A DNA stretch of 64,000 nucleotides from Trematomus loennbergii. Lineage: Eukaryota; Chordata; Actinopteri; Perciformes; Nototheniidae. The position numbers were made by a program, and so were the translations under genes. The stretch is from positions 255,001-319,000 of the forward strand of contig JAAOOA010000273.1 of assembly GCA_012861695.1 (NCBI GenBank). The letters are read 5' to 3'. Positions 25,011 to 35,923 of this stretch are shown here, piece after piece. The notes beneath the pieces were generated by a model. The model saw only the letters and a program-made list of their open reading frames with translations. It was not told the DNA's origin and made no database searches. The first letter of the stretch is position 1, and every line of letters starts with the position of its first letter.

Positions 25011-25396
25011 TTAAAGGTGGGGTAGGTACAGTAAGTTTGAGAAACCGGCTCGAGATACACTTTTTGTTATATTCCATGGAATGCTCTTAACATCCCGATA
25101 GCAATGAATATCTGAAGTGCTTTGACAAAAAAATCCATAAAAAAATGTCATCTGTGGAAGCCGTAGTACTGTAAAAAGTACGACCAATCATTTTAGCCGG
25201 CCGGCTAAAATAACTGGATGGCCTACCTGCCTGTCAGCCTTCCATCTGTGCACAAACTTATCTCATTGGTCATGTGCGCGTTTGTGTGTGTTGGAGGAGG
25301 GGTTCTGTAAGGAAGTGGGAGATTTTTTCCGCTGTGTATTTCCAAATTCTAGCACACTCGAGCTGGTTTCTCCAAAGTTACCTACCCCACCTTTAA
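25011..25396. mobile_element. TTAA-flanked MITE (piggyBac-like)
   Basis: 386 bp bounded by TTAA on both sides, with inverted ends AGGTGGGGTAGGTA followed by gagaaaccrgctcgag. No coding capacity. An internal 22-bp palindrome lies at 25190-25211. The TTAA target is the piggyBac hallmark; family assignment is inference. Confidence 0.75.
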
Positions 25397-25462
25397 GTGC
25401 CGTTATACGCAGTGCCTGGTCACAGTCTTTTACACTAAGCCACTTTCTTTATCCAATCCTAG

Positions 25463-25545
25463 GGCACTTGTATCTTCTCTATCACCAAAAAACCCCATCC
25501 TTATTTCCCTCTGAACTGTAAAAGCACTGTTTGGTAAATCTTGCT
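25463..25545 (+). pseudogene. relic of SLC6 exon 13 from a second transporter copy
   Basis: After an AG acceptor at 25461-25462 the sequence resembles exon 13 of the upstream transporter (15018 onward): 21 of the first 24 bases agree, giving GTCIFSITK against GTFIFSIVK. Resemblance resumes in what would be the following intron (a ccctctgaactgtaaa-like stretch and ggtaaatcttgct), with most of the exon missing between. A decayed paralogue or partial local duplication is the simplest reading; no other exon of it was found. A TTAA-flanked MITE lies directly upstream. Confidence 0.5.
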
Positions 25546-26752
25546 TATTAAATACAGAACGTTATGAAAGTTTGGCATCAGGCAAAATCATCACTGATTT
25601 CAACAGTTACAATTTCAACGTCTAACATAAACTATAGCCCTTGGTTGCTTGTTGGCTGGTAAAATCAAACTGAGGATTACATTTATTGAGTAAACACTTT
25701 TATGGTTTTGTTTTTTTAAAAGGTTGTTTGGTTCGGTGTTCCATTATGCATAAGGAGCTGTTTGATCGGCACACAGCTGAATGTGTTGGCAGAACAGGCA
25801 GCACAGCAGGATATCTCAGAAAATCCTCTCCATGAACAGATTGCATAACATTTCGTTTGGATTGAATAACTTGAAAACTGTAGGAGGCCCGCCCCGCTTA
25901 ACTTTGGTGGTAATTTAAAGTAACTGAGTAAATGTATCCTATTGTAAATACAATTTAGATTTTTGTACTTTTACTTAGCTCTTTAGTGAAGGCAAAATTA
26001 AATCTGTCCTCCACTCTAGCTGTGACATCACGCACTCTAAAATCTGAAGAAGGCCTCTTTACCAAGGTCTGAACAATGTTTAATATCTCTAAAAGTAAGA
26101 ATCAGATTTAAAAGTTGTGCTACGAATAATGTCAGAAAGATGTGTAACATTTTAAAGTTGGAATGAGGTTTCTGAGTGAAAGTATGAAGGAGCAGAACTA
26201 GCAGTTGAAGTCGCATGAAGATTTGTTGAAGTCTGAAGAGTTTCTCCATTGACTTCCATGTTGAAAATGTGATGAATTATGTGATGTATCTCTGGAATTA
26301 TGAAAGTTATGAATGATAAAAGTAATAGCCATCGATTCCCGACCGAGCTGAACGTTTTGATGTTTGAACAGAGTTTCTGCGATGTTCAATGTGGGAAAAG
26401 AAGAGGCGCAAAATAACCCGGCGGAATAATAAAGAATTTCGTGCGTAGCATAACAGATAGTTGGAATGCTGTGTCAGCATTCCCACTAAATGAAATGGAG
26501 TAGTCACACCCTGATTGGCCAAAAGGTGAAATGCACCAAGCTGCTATCAATTACTAATTAGGAGCCAACAGGTGATCAATAACCCTCCAATTAACCAAGG
26601 AGAATTGTGATATTGAGCTAAAAGTATTCGGAAAAAGGGGAAAAGATAACCAAAGTACCATAAATGGACCTCAATTCATCAATATCACACAATATTAGTG
26701 TCATATTCAGGTGTGGAAAATGCAAAAGGTGAGGTTGCAGGGAGAGACAATA
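25546..26752. other. no gene seen
   Basis: Begins with sequence resembling SLC6 intron 13 (aaaaggttgt near 25720), then anonymous AT-rich DNA up to the Harbinger-like element. Confidence 0.5.
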
Positions 26753-27791
26753 GGTGCGTTCACCGGAGTACTTTGGTGTACTTTTCCCACAATAGTTCAT
26801 CAGAACTACGATATATTTGCGTTCACACCAAAAAGCCCCAGGAACTAAAGTAGCTCAAATGAGTTCGTCCGACCCGCTTTTCAGCCCTGCTACAGAGCAG
26901 GGACTGTCGTGGAGAGAAAGTAGTTCGTACGTCTGATTGGCTGTGCGGAATGCAAACCACGCCCGTTTGACTCTGATTTTTTTTGAAGCGGCCATTGTAT
27001 TTGCTCGCTTACCCGAAGAGATTACTTTTGTGAAAGCAGTTATTATAGCAACACTAAATAAATCATGGAGCGGTGGATGATGATGAGGATGTCTGCGCTT
27101 CTGGCGATTTACTCGGAGGACGCGAAGCGCATTCAGAAGCTTCTACTGCATGCAGTTTCAGTGGATCAGCAAAGTTAGCAGACCTGGCAAAGTCATGTCG
27201 TGACGACTACGAAGGTAAAATAAAATACATGCACTGCACTGTTTTAATCTGCACAATACTGGTCTTAGATGTACTTTTATTTGCTCAGTAGATCGAGCTA
27301 GCCATGCTAGAACTTGCTAACGTTAGGTCCAAGCTGGCTAATAACATCTAGCTAGCTAGCTATTCTCAGCCGTGCCCGCTATGAACACGTTTGACTTGTG
27401 AATAAGTGTGCAATGTTCTGTAATTTGCTTCACTAACTCATGGCACTAATCGTGTGTTTCAGGCGAGGTGTTTCTCTCAGGATTAGAAACTAGTTTTCCC
27501 CTCCGGGATAAAACGATAATATAACGTTAGCAATTAGCATGCTAGCTGGCTATGCTACCTCTGTGGCTACATGAGGTAAACAATAGATTGTAGTTGCTAT
27601 AATTTCAAGTAATTTGCAACATTCATTCTACATGTTAATGGTAAAAGCTTAAACAGTTGATTACCTGCATGCCACAAAGACTGATGTTCTAATATTTTTG
27701 CACATTTAAGTAGAAATGTAATTGAAATTCTATTTACTGCCTAAACATTGTTCCTTGTATTATCCTAAATAGTTTGACCTTGTTTCCTCAG

Positions 27792-28654
27792 AAGGCTTCT
27801 CAGACTACATGGAGGATCCCTCAGAGAAACACAGTTTCCACGTTCAGTTCCCCCCGCTGAGAGTAGGCAGCTCCACACCCTGTGCCCGGTCAGCGGACAC
27901 CATCAGGACTACCATCCTGACCGCTGCTGCCATACTGCAGCAAACAGGAGGGAACGGAGGTGAAAACACACTTTATACATTTAGATATGTGGAGCACAAA
28001 GAAAAGCATTGCTAAAAAACATTTAGCAGCTAAACTGTGGATAACAAGTAAACCACATTGGTTTGTTATTCAATATTCAAAAGCTTTTTGAATCATTACA
28101 TGTCACTTGTTAGACGCTTTTATCCAAAGCTTACATACTCAATACTGTGGGCAATCCCCACAGGAGCACTTTGGGGTGAAGTGTCTCAGGGACACAACGA
28201 CATGCTGACTGCAGTGGGGTTTGAACCTGTGCTCCCCTGATCCGAACACCAATGCACTTATCCACTGCGCCACACGCCTCCCTATCATGTCCTGAGAGCC
28301 CTCCATCCCCCAATTGCTAGTGCCTTCACCATTTAAAATGTTAATAGTCAAATCAAAGGTGTTCCCGTGTTCCTCCTGTTGTGTGCCTGCAGAGACAGAT
28401 TTGGACAATGTTGTGTCGTTGTTGCGATTAAACTGATCTTGTATCTTGCATATTTCACCTTAGGAAAGTGGGCACGCGATGACAGCTTCCTTGACACCAT
28501 CATGGCGATGGCCCGCCGTGCCATGGTCAGCAAGGAGAATGAGGACCTGCGTGCCAAGGAGATGCACGACGAACGGCTGCTGCATTCACACAAGGCCCAG
28601 GAATCGAGGTGGAGCAACAAAATACCTTTCTGGCTGGGCTTCTGGCAGTGCTAA
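27792..28654 (+). CDS. accessory protein gene of the Harbinger-like element (unrecognised)
   Basis: Two exons: 27792-27959 (GFSDYMEDPSEKHSFHVQF ... ILQQTGGNG) and 28464-28654 (GKWARDDSFLDTIMAMARRA ... FWLGFWQC, stop TAA). The splice sites are consensus and the phase is kept. An earlier exon probably lies at about 27062-27213 (SGAVDDDEDVCASGDLLGG frame), before a GT at 27214. The second exon is helix-rich and charged. I recognise no domain; by position it would be the element's second (Myb-like/DNA-binding or nuclear-import partner) protein, which is inference. A SINE occupies the intron. Confidence 0.5.
28096..28284 (-). mobile_element. tRNA-derived SINE, full length
   Basis: On the minus strand: a tRNA-like head with an A-box-like gtggcgcagtgg and B box GGTTCAAACCC, then a body, then the tail ctttggataaaagcgtct typical of V-SINE-type vertebrate SINEs. 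It lies in the intron of the Harbinger accessory gene. Confidence 0.75.
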
Positions 28655-28736
28655 GCGAGCTGATTAAATCCAACAGGCCTTCAATACAAAAATTAAGAAA
28701 AACTTGTCGTTGATAAACTGTACAATGACTTGTTGG

Positions 28737-28858
28737 GAGGCGTGTGGTGCAGTGGTCTGGTGCGTTGGTGTTCGGATCAGGGGAGCACAGGTTCAAACCC
28801 CACTGCAGTCAGGATGTCGTTGTGTCCCTGGGCAAGACACTTCACCCCAAATTGCCTA
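28737..28858 (+). mobile_element. tRNA-derived SINE, 3'-truncated copy
   Basis: Same head as the SINE at 28096-28284 but on the plus strand, with B box GGTTCAAACCC at about 28790. It ends after cttcaccccaa without the tail. The head-to-head pair could fold back in a transcript. Confidence 0.7.
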
Positions 28859-28968
28859 CACCTGTGACAGTTAATTTTGTATTATTGTGATATATATATA
28901 TGCCACTGTTATTAATACTGACACCTAACTTTGCACAAAGGTGTGTCTGCTGCTGAGCCTACCTATTG

Positions 28969-28970
<2 letters not shown>

Positions 28971-29003
<33 letters not shown>
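28971..29003 (+). repeat. (AT)n microsatellite
   Basis: About 16 AT units in the Harbinger-like element. Similar shorter AT runs occur at 20296-20325 and 21372-21404. Confidence 0.9.
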
Positions 29004-29006
<3 letters not shown>

Positions 29007-29432
29007 CCACTGTTATTATATTGTTTTGATACTACTGACACTTATTGATCTGCTGCTGATAAATAAAAGAGAACCTACATGCACGGCACTAGCATCATGA
29101 CTGTCTTTGTTTAAACCAGCAGCAGTGCAGCGGTACACAGACTAACCTGTGTGTGTGTAACGTAGTTCTTCAGGTGTGCATGCTTAACATGTATGTTAAC
29201 ATGTATGTATACAAACGTTTTTAAAGAGCTTTCAACCTCATCCCATTGTCTTTAACACACATTTAACATAATATACTCATTAATATACAAATATACAGTA
29301 TGAGTACTGTTTTGATACTGACATTTAATCTTTGCACTATTGTAATTGTGTCTGTTGACTGGTAAATAAAAGAGAACCAAATGCACTGTACAAAATATCA
29401 GCTTTATTGTCAATTTACAATTTCCATGCTGT

Positions 29433-29801
29433 TCAGATGCCTCTCCACAACGTTGCTTCCAGGCGAATACAGAGGAGTTGAAAAGAGCCCTTGGACATTC
29501 GGAAATCTTCGATCCACTGCACACGTTGGCACCACCAGGCCGACGTTCTATTGTTCACCCAGAGTTCCGTAGTATTCGCATATCTGGAACACATACAAAG
29601 ACACAAATTAGCCCTACATAACTCCATAAATCCTACATTAGATAGTATTAATGTGATTTAATGAACGTACCATTGCTGTTCTTTGGGCGTGATAACGGCC
29701 ATCATCCTCGGCTGTACAACGGCGAAACATGTCCATCGCGTGTGATTTCGTCGTCTAATCCTTTTGTTAAGGCTTCTTAACCGCCTTCGCCTCCGACTCA
29801 G
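29433..29801 (-). pseudogene. Harbinger (HARBI1-like) transposase, N-terminal part
   Basis: Minus exon 1 starts at the ATG at 29799-29801 (MLSRRRRRLRSLNKR ... ITPKEQQW) with a GT donor at 29670. Exon 2, 29433 to about 29583, reads WVNNRTSAWWCQRV and EDFRMSKGSFQLLCIRL, the segment that precedes the DDE domain in PIF/Harbinger proteins. Joining the two at the visible splice sites gives a TGA codon, so either the join is misplaced or the copy is broken. The DDE catalytic part is absent after the stop at about 29433. Confidence 0.6.
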
Positions 29802-30247
29802 CATTTCTATTGCATTTGAATGGTCGATCTGTATTTGTATTTGTGGCTGAGTTATTGGCTTAAATAACTCCGTTACGAAGCTGTATAACACGACCATCAA
29901 AACGTCAACTCCATACCGTGTCTGAGGTCGGAAGGTAAACAGAAGCATACAGCGGAAGCGGAAGTTTTTTTCTTCTTCTCTCGGTTTTTTGGCGATTGCA
30001 ACTTTAAGGTGCATACCGCCACCTACTGTACTCGCCGTGAAGTTGTTTGCAGCCTGCCAGGAAAACAGCAGAAGAAGAAGAAGTGACGTCAGCGGCTCAT
30101 TTGCCTAATCCACCCCCAGGAACTCATTTTGGTGTGAACGCGATCTGCTTTAGTTCGTCAGAACTAAAAGAACTCTCATGAACTAAAGTTCTCAGGAACT
30201 ACTGTGGGAAAAGTACTTGGTGTGAACGTGCCTTAGGTAGGGCTAAC

Positions 30248-30335
30248 CAGGGGCGGACTGGCCATCGGGACGAATCCCGATGGGCCGGTACTGAAGTGGG
30301 CCGGTCGGACGATGTGGAATGAAAGACAGCCCACA
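30248..30335 (+). repeat. hAT-type terminal fragment
   Basis: CAGGGGCGGACTGGCCATC with a short inverted gggacgaatccc. It lies between the Harbinger element and the truncated end of NEK6 N1, so it may mark that breakpoint. A degenerate relative (ggccggactggg) is at 20826-20850. Confidence 0.5.
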
Positions 30336-30537
30336 CACAGATTTAATGCTGTTTTTAAATGTATTCTGTGTATCGAATCCATGTATATTAATATGTATGT
30401 ATGCATGTTCTGTATTTACATGTTCTGTCTGTTCCTTGTGCCGCCGTGGTTTTGGAGCTGAAGAAGCGTCCTAATCCCAGGTCACCCAGCTTCACCTCAC
30501 CTGTGCTGTGATGAACACGTTGGCTGGCTTTATATCT

Positions 30538-30684
<147 letters not shown>

Positions 30685-31800
30685 AATGTAACGGCAAAGC
30701 TGATAAAATCATTGCAGGCTGTAGAGAATGTACACTATGTCAAGTACACATTCCTTCCTGTGTTTAAATATGATTGTACAATAAGAACAAAAGTACGAAA
30801 TAAATAGATCAAGTTTTTTAAGCCGCTGATACCAATATGCAATTGCTGATGATCCATAATGAGGTTTTCTGATGGCTTTCATTCGAGCAGCTTGTACATT
30901 TATTGTGGCAAATATAAGTCTGACCCTCAGTGTCTAAGGCTCTCCACCAGGGGCAGCGTAACAAAGGAGATCAATGCAAGTGCAATAAAGAACCACAAAT
31001 AGTGGACTTGGTTTCTTATCCTGTCAGAAACATACTAAGGTGAGGCCGTCCTTCAACCAGAGGTTCAAATGCTACCTCCTTTACGGGTTGGAAGACTCAT
31101 TCCTGCACCACTCTTTTATGAAATGTGACGAGGTGAGTAAATGGTCAGTAGCTGCTTACCACGGTGCATTACTCTGCGTGAGTGCATTTGCTCCAGGGCG
31201 CTGCAGAGCTGCACAAAATACTTCCAGATAGTTCTCTCGGGATGAGGCGCCTCTTCTTCTTGAAGTACTTTCAAGATAAAAAGGAAGCAATGTTAGTCCA
31301 TAGAAAGTGACAATGCTAGATTCAAGATTCAAGGCTTTTATTGTCATGTGTGCATAGCTACAGTTCTCTTAGGTCACAGACTCCTCCAACAGCAACACAA
31401 TAAAACAGATAAAATAGTGCAAGTAATACACATACAAAATAATATAATAGAAATAGTGCAAGACTAGTCTGTATACAAGTATTGGAATATTGATATATAG
31501 ACTTGAAGATGCTATGTGTTCAGGGGCGGCGCCAGGGGGTAGCTGGGAGTTGCTATAGCAACTCCAACAATTGGCCTAGCAACGGCTTAGCAACCCCATT
31601 GTTTTGTTTGAAAATGTATCTATATATATTTATACACATTCTCGCTGTGAGATCTATCAGGGGTCATTGTAAGTTAAAGCGGGAACTGTTACTTGGCTAA
31701 TGTGTTATAATTCTCAGTATGTGAACACAGATCGAAAATGGAAAGATTTCTCACAGTCAGCGTAACCGGCCGCGATCTCCAACGGAGCGGGGTCCCTATG

Positions 31801-31819
31801 TGTGTGTGGTGTGTGTGTT

Positions 31820-31876
<57 letters not shown>

Positions 31877-31905
31877 CGTGCGTGTGTGTGTGTGTGTCTG
31901 TCTGT
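31801..31905 (+). repeat. (GT)n microsatellite in the hAT-like element
   Basis: GT run with gcgtgcgtg and tctgtctg variants; flanking frames are artefacts. Confidence 0.95.
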
Positions 31906-32130
31906 TTGCGGTGTGGTGATGAGGTTAAATGCCACAGTATGCCAGTTGAAACAGTGAACGATCGCTATTGTGTACGCTTAGGGTGTAATGGTATTATACA
32001 CAAATATTGTAGGAGCACAGAAACAGTGTTCAAATTCTGCTTTTACAAACTTATTTTGGTTGTGCTTACCTTGCAAAGTAATGTTATAAGTGTCAAAGGA
32101 ATGTTTTAATATAAATATTAATGATAATAT

Positions 32131-32446
32131 TGTAGCGTGTCCAAGTTAAGAGTTATTTCAGTTATCAGATGTGCACAGTTTACATGTGTAAAGTTATTTA
32201 GGTAATGTTGTGGGAGTTAGGGAGAGACCGCCCCTTCCAGGTGTGTGTGTGCGTTTTCCGGTGTGTGTGTAGGGAGTAGGAGACGGTAGGAGTTGTGTTC
32301 GAGTGTGGGGAAAAGTCATAATGAGTGTTATACTATTGATTGGCTCTATAAGGCGTGGCTGTGGCCGTCAATACCATAAAATAAAGAGAACGTTTTCGAC
32401 ATTGAAGGCTCGTGATCTGTGATCTTGAATAGCGGTGAACGCTACA
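32131..32446 (+). mobile_element. solo LTR nested in the hAT-like element
   Basis: 316 bp beginning TGTAGCG and ending CGCTACA (perfect 7-bp inverted ends, TG...CA), flanked by atat on both sides. Contains a TATA-like ctataaggc, then AATAAA about 40 bases later, the order expected in an LTR. No internal retroelement sequence, so it is read as a solo LTR left by recombination. The gypsy, ERV or other class is not decidable. Confidence 0.75.
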
Positions 32447-33310
32447 ATATGAACAGGCTCGTGCTTGGCCCACTGGTATTGTTTATTTATTTTGAAAATT
32501 AACTAGCAACGCCGTGCTGTCATATAGCAACTGCTAAGCTACTGCAGCAAAAAAATCCTGGCGCCGCCCATGTATGTGTTGCATATGGGAACCAGGCCAA
32601 AACAAAGTATTGCTCTCATCTCACATATTTTAGTAGAATCATGAAAAATGAATCTTGATAAAAGACTCAACTTTTGATGCTGTGTGTAAAATGAGTTGAG
32701 TTAGGGTCACTGTTCTTGTTTGATCTGAGGTGAGTCTGTGATCTGACCTTTATCATCTGGGACAGATCTCCAGCACCCCCAGCTCCAGAACGATGTTGAG
32801 CTCGTTGTCTTCAATGAAAGAGTCCAGGTATTTGATCACATTGGGGTGATTCAGCTGCTCCAGTGGGCAAACAGGAGACACACATGTTTTCATGCTGACA
32901 CAGCATGCAGCAGCTCCCACAAGAAGAAGTAGAGCTGAACTCAAAGTGATGCTCATACACTAGTTATCCTATGTTCCCTTAATGCTGGAAACCTGTTATG
33001 GTGCTCTCACTGACCCCCTGAACACAATGATGGATCAACTTTACCTTCACTAGATCTCTCTCCTTGATGCAGTCCTGACTGGCCTTGACATCCATCATCG
33101 CAAAGATCTGCAGATGCAGATCGCATTAGCATTCGCCCAGCGCACAAACGCAGAGAGACAACTTATGGCAACACAAAAAAAAAACATGGGAGCGGTGGAG
33201 ATGAGGAGGTGTCGGCGTTCTGGCGATTTACTCGGACAGCTGTTTCCCACATTTCCTGAAATTTGTTAGCCACAAATATAACTTCCTTATAGTACTACTA
33301 CTGCAGTTTA

Positions 33311-33999
33311 TTAAAGGGCCCATGTCATGGCCATTTCTACTGATCATAATTCCATTGTTGAGGTCTTCTAAAATAGATTTATACATATCGATACAGCTAG
33401 AACAAGCTAACTCATCATGAGCACACACACACTCACAGCCGAAGTAAAAACAATAGGTGTGGCTTGATATTGAGTAAGAAAAAGGTTTATAACGCTGTGA
33501 GCATGGGTCTGCGGAGAGCATTTCTCCGCGATCCCAACTTAGCAGCCCAAAAAAACGTTTACCCATTTAAACAGTCGTGGTAGATACCTTGTTTGTTTTA
33601 AACATCATAAATACACAAACAACAATGAATACTTACAGGTTGTGTACCCGAATCTCCCGCTGGTCCAAACAAAGTAGGAACAGCATCGTTCTTCAGTGCC
33701 CTACGCTGTACATATCCGGCATGAATCGCTGAAAGGTTTTGGGAAGCTTTGTTACGTGAAAGGCTGGCAGAGGGTGTGGCCTCTGGGTATCCCCACGTCA
33801 CAGTAGCCAGGAAGTAAACAATGGAAAATGAGAAATCTCCAACGAGGCGTTCTGGGGCAGCATAGACTGTGCTAGAGTTTTACTCGCTACAGGGTGTACT
33901 TTGAGGGTTTTTGACTCTGCAGACGGTTTACATGCATAAAACCTTCATAACACACAAGGGGACGGGTAATAACCAGAAAGCATGACATGGGACCTTTAA
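33311..33999. mobile_element. TTAA-flanked non-autonomous element (piggyBac-like)
   Basis: Bounded by TTAA at 33311 and 33996, with inverted ends AGG(G/T)CCCATGTCATG. Interior frames have no domain. It lies just upstream (in minus sense) of the first NEK6 N1 exon, beside a fragment of the Harbinger element (33185-33235). Confidence 0.75.
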
Positions 34000-34400
34000 T
34001 GTTTTTGTTTTCCACTTTGTAAATTAATACTGAAGACATCAAAACTATGAAAGAACACATATGGAATTATCTAGTTAAAAAAAAAGTGTTAAAAAAATCC
34101 AGAATATGATTTTTATTTTCTATTCTTCAAAGTAGCCCCCTTTTGCCTCGATGAACGCTTTGCACACTCTTGGCTTCTCTCAGTCAGCTTCATGAGGTCG
34201 TCCCCGGTTTTCAATAACACGTGTGCCTTGTCAAGAGTCAATTTGTGGAATGATTTCCTTCTTAATGTGTTTGAAATGTGTTTATATTTCTGCAGAAACA
34301 AATCTGCCCCAATTAGAGTGAGTGGTCACTTTTCTACTAATAATGCATCCACCTATTAAGTTCCTTTACATACACCGTCTGTAGTGTAGCCTACAAGGTG

Positions 34401-34753
<353 letters not shown>

Positions 34754-34813
34754 CTCTAATTTCTCTCACAAAGACTCACCCTTTTTATCTCTCACACCTG
34801 ACATTAACAAGTA

Positions 34814-34978
<165 letters not shown>

Positions 34979-35923
34979 CGCTTTATACTCTTACATTAGA
35001 CTCAAAACAAACCCACAGAAGAACAGAAGCTCAATGTTCCCTGTGTGACTTTAAGGTTTACAACGTGACGCAGGAGTTCCTTCCTGTTCCGGTCGGACCG
35101 GTCTGACATCAAACTGCTGCTGCTGGAGAAACGGCTCACCAGCCTCAGGCTCCATTATTGATCTTAGCAAGAGATGCCTTTTTCAGATTGTACAAGTTCA
35201 CCTTTTTCAGCTCTGGTTTCATCTGATTTTTCTTAATCCTACAAATAAATAAAATATATATAAAAACATGAAAATATCTTGTTTCAGAAAAATAATTTTA
35301 TATTTATAATTTAAAAAAAGCAAAAGACTGAGATTTTCACTTTTGTCCTTTTAGTTCTTTTATTAACAAGAAAAACCCAAACATTACAAAATATACAGAC
35401 ATGTGGCACTCGACCTGTTGGCTTTTTTTTTATGATTTTCTTTTTTATTATTTTCTTTTAATTTGTTTTGTTGCATTATTCAAACTTTCATTTATGCATT
35501 CAACACATTTAGACTTAGTTACAAATTAAAAACCTTTAGAATCAAATATCTCCAATGAAAGAAGCTCTGGTGCTTTCTCTCTAAAGACTCACTTTACAAG
35601 AGAAACAACGACACACAAATACATCAATATCCATATTCAACACATTTTTAAATCATGAACACACGTCTCTGTTAAACACATACAAGACTACAAATACAAT
35701 TGAACAGAGTAAAGGCAATCAGAGTATAAGAATATGTTTTAAATGATTATTGATCATTTAACACGACACAGAACAACTCATGAGAAGATGTTAAAGCACA
35801 TCCCATAATGTTTGATTGACAGCTGATCTCTGTGCAGTGAAGACATGAGCAATCAGCTCTCAGCAACAATGATGGACACACGGTGAGTTTAAGAAGTAGA
35901 AGAGTTCCTCAAATGACTTCAGG

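Larger units (their letters stand above)
26753..30232. mobile_element. PIF/Harbinger-like DNA transposon, 3.5 kb
   Basis: Terminal and subterminal inverted repeats match: GGTGCGTTCAC at the left against GGCACGTTCACACC at the right, followed on both sides by ACTTTTCCCACA(A/G)TAGTTC and a second gcgttcacaccaaaa block. Flanking trinucleotides are ATA and TTA, close to the TWA target of PIF/Harbinger. It carries a plus-strand two-exon gene and a minus-strand transposase 5' part, the two-gene plan usual for Harbinger. Two SINEs have landed inside. The transposase is truncated, so the copy is not autonomous. Confidence 0.75.
31521..32572. mobile_element. hAT-like element in a NEK6 N1 intron, with TSD
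   Basis: Ends CAGGGGCGGCGCCAGG and the complement of CATGGGCGGCGCCAGG, flanked by the 8-mer tatgtgtt (31513-31520, 32573-32580). NEK6 N3 has the uninterrupted site gatgctatgtgtagcatatg at about 60342-60360. No transposase inside. Contains a GT microsatellite and a nested solo LTR. Confidence 0.88.

Noticed and set aside
28737..28810. tRNA gene
   Set aside because: A/B-box-like sequence is the head of a SINE; it does not fold as a mature tRNA and recurs with a SINE body at 28096-28284.
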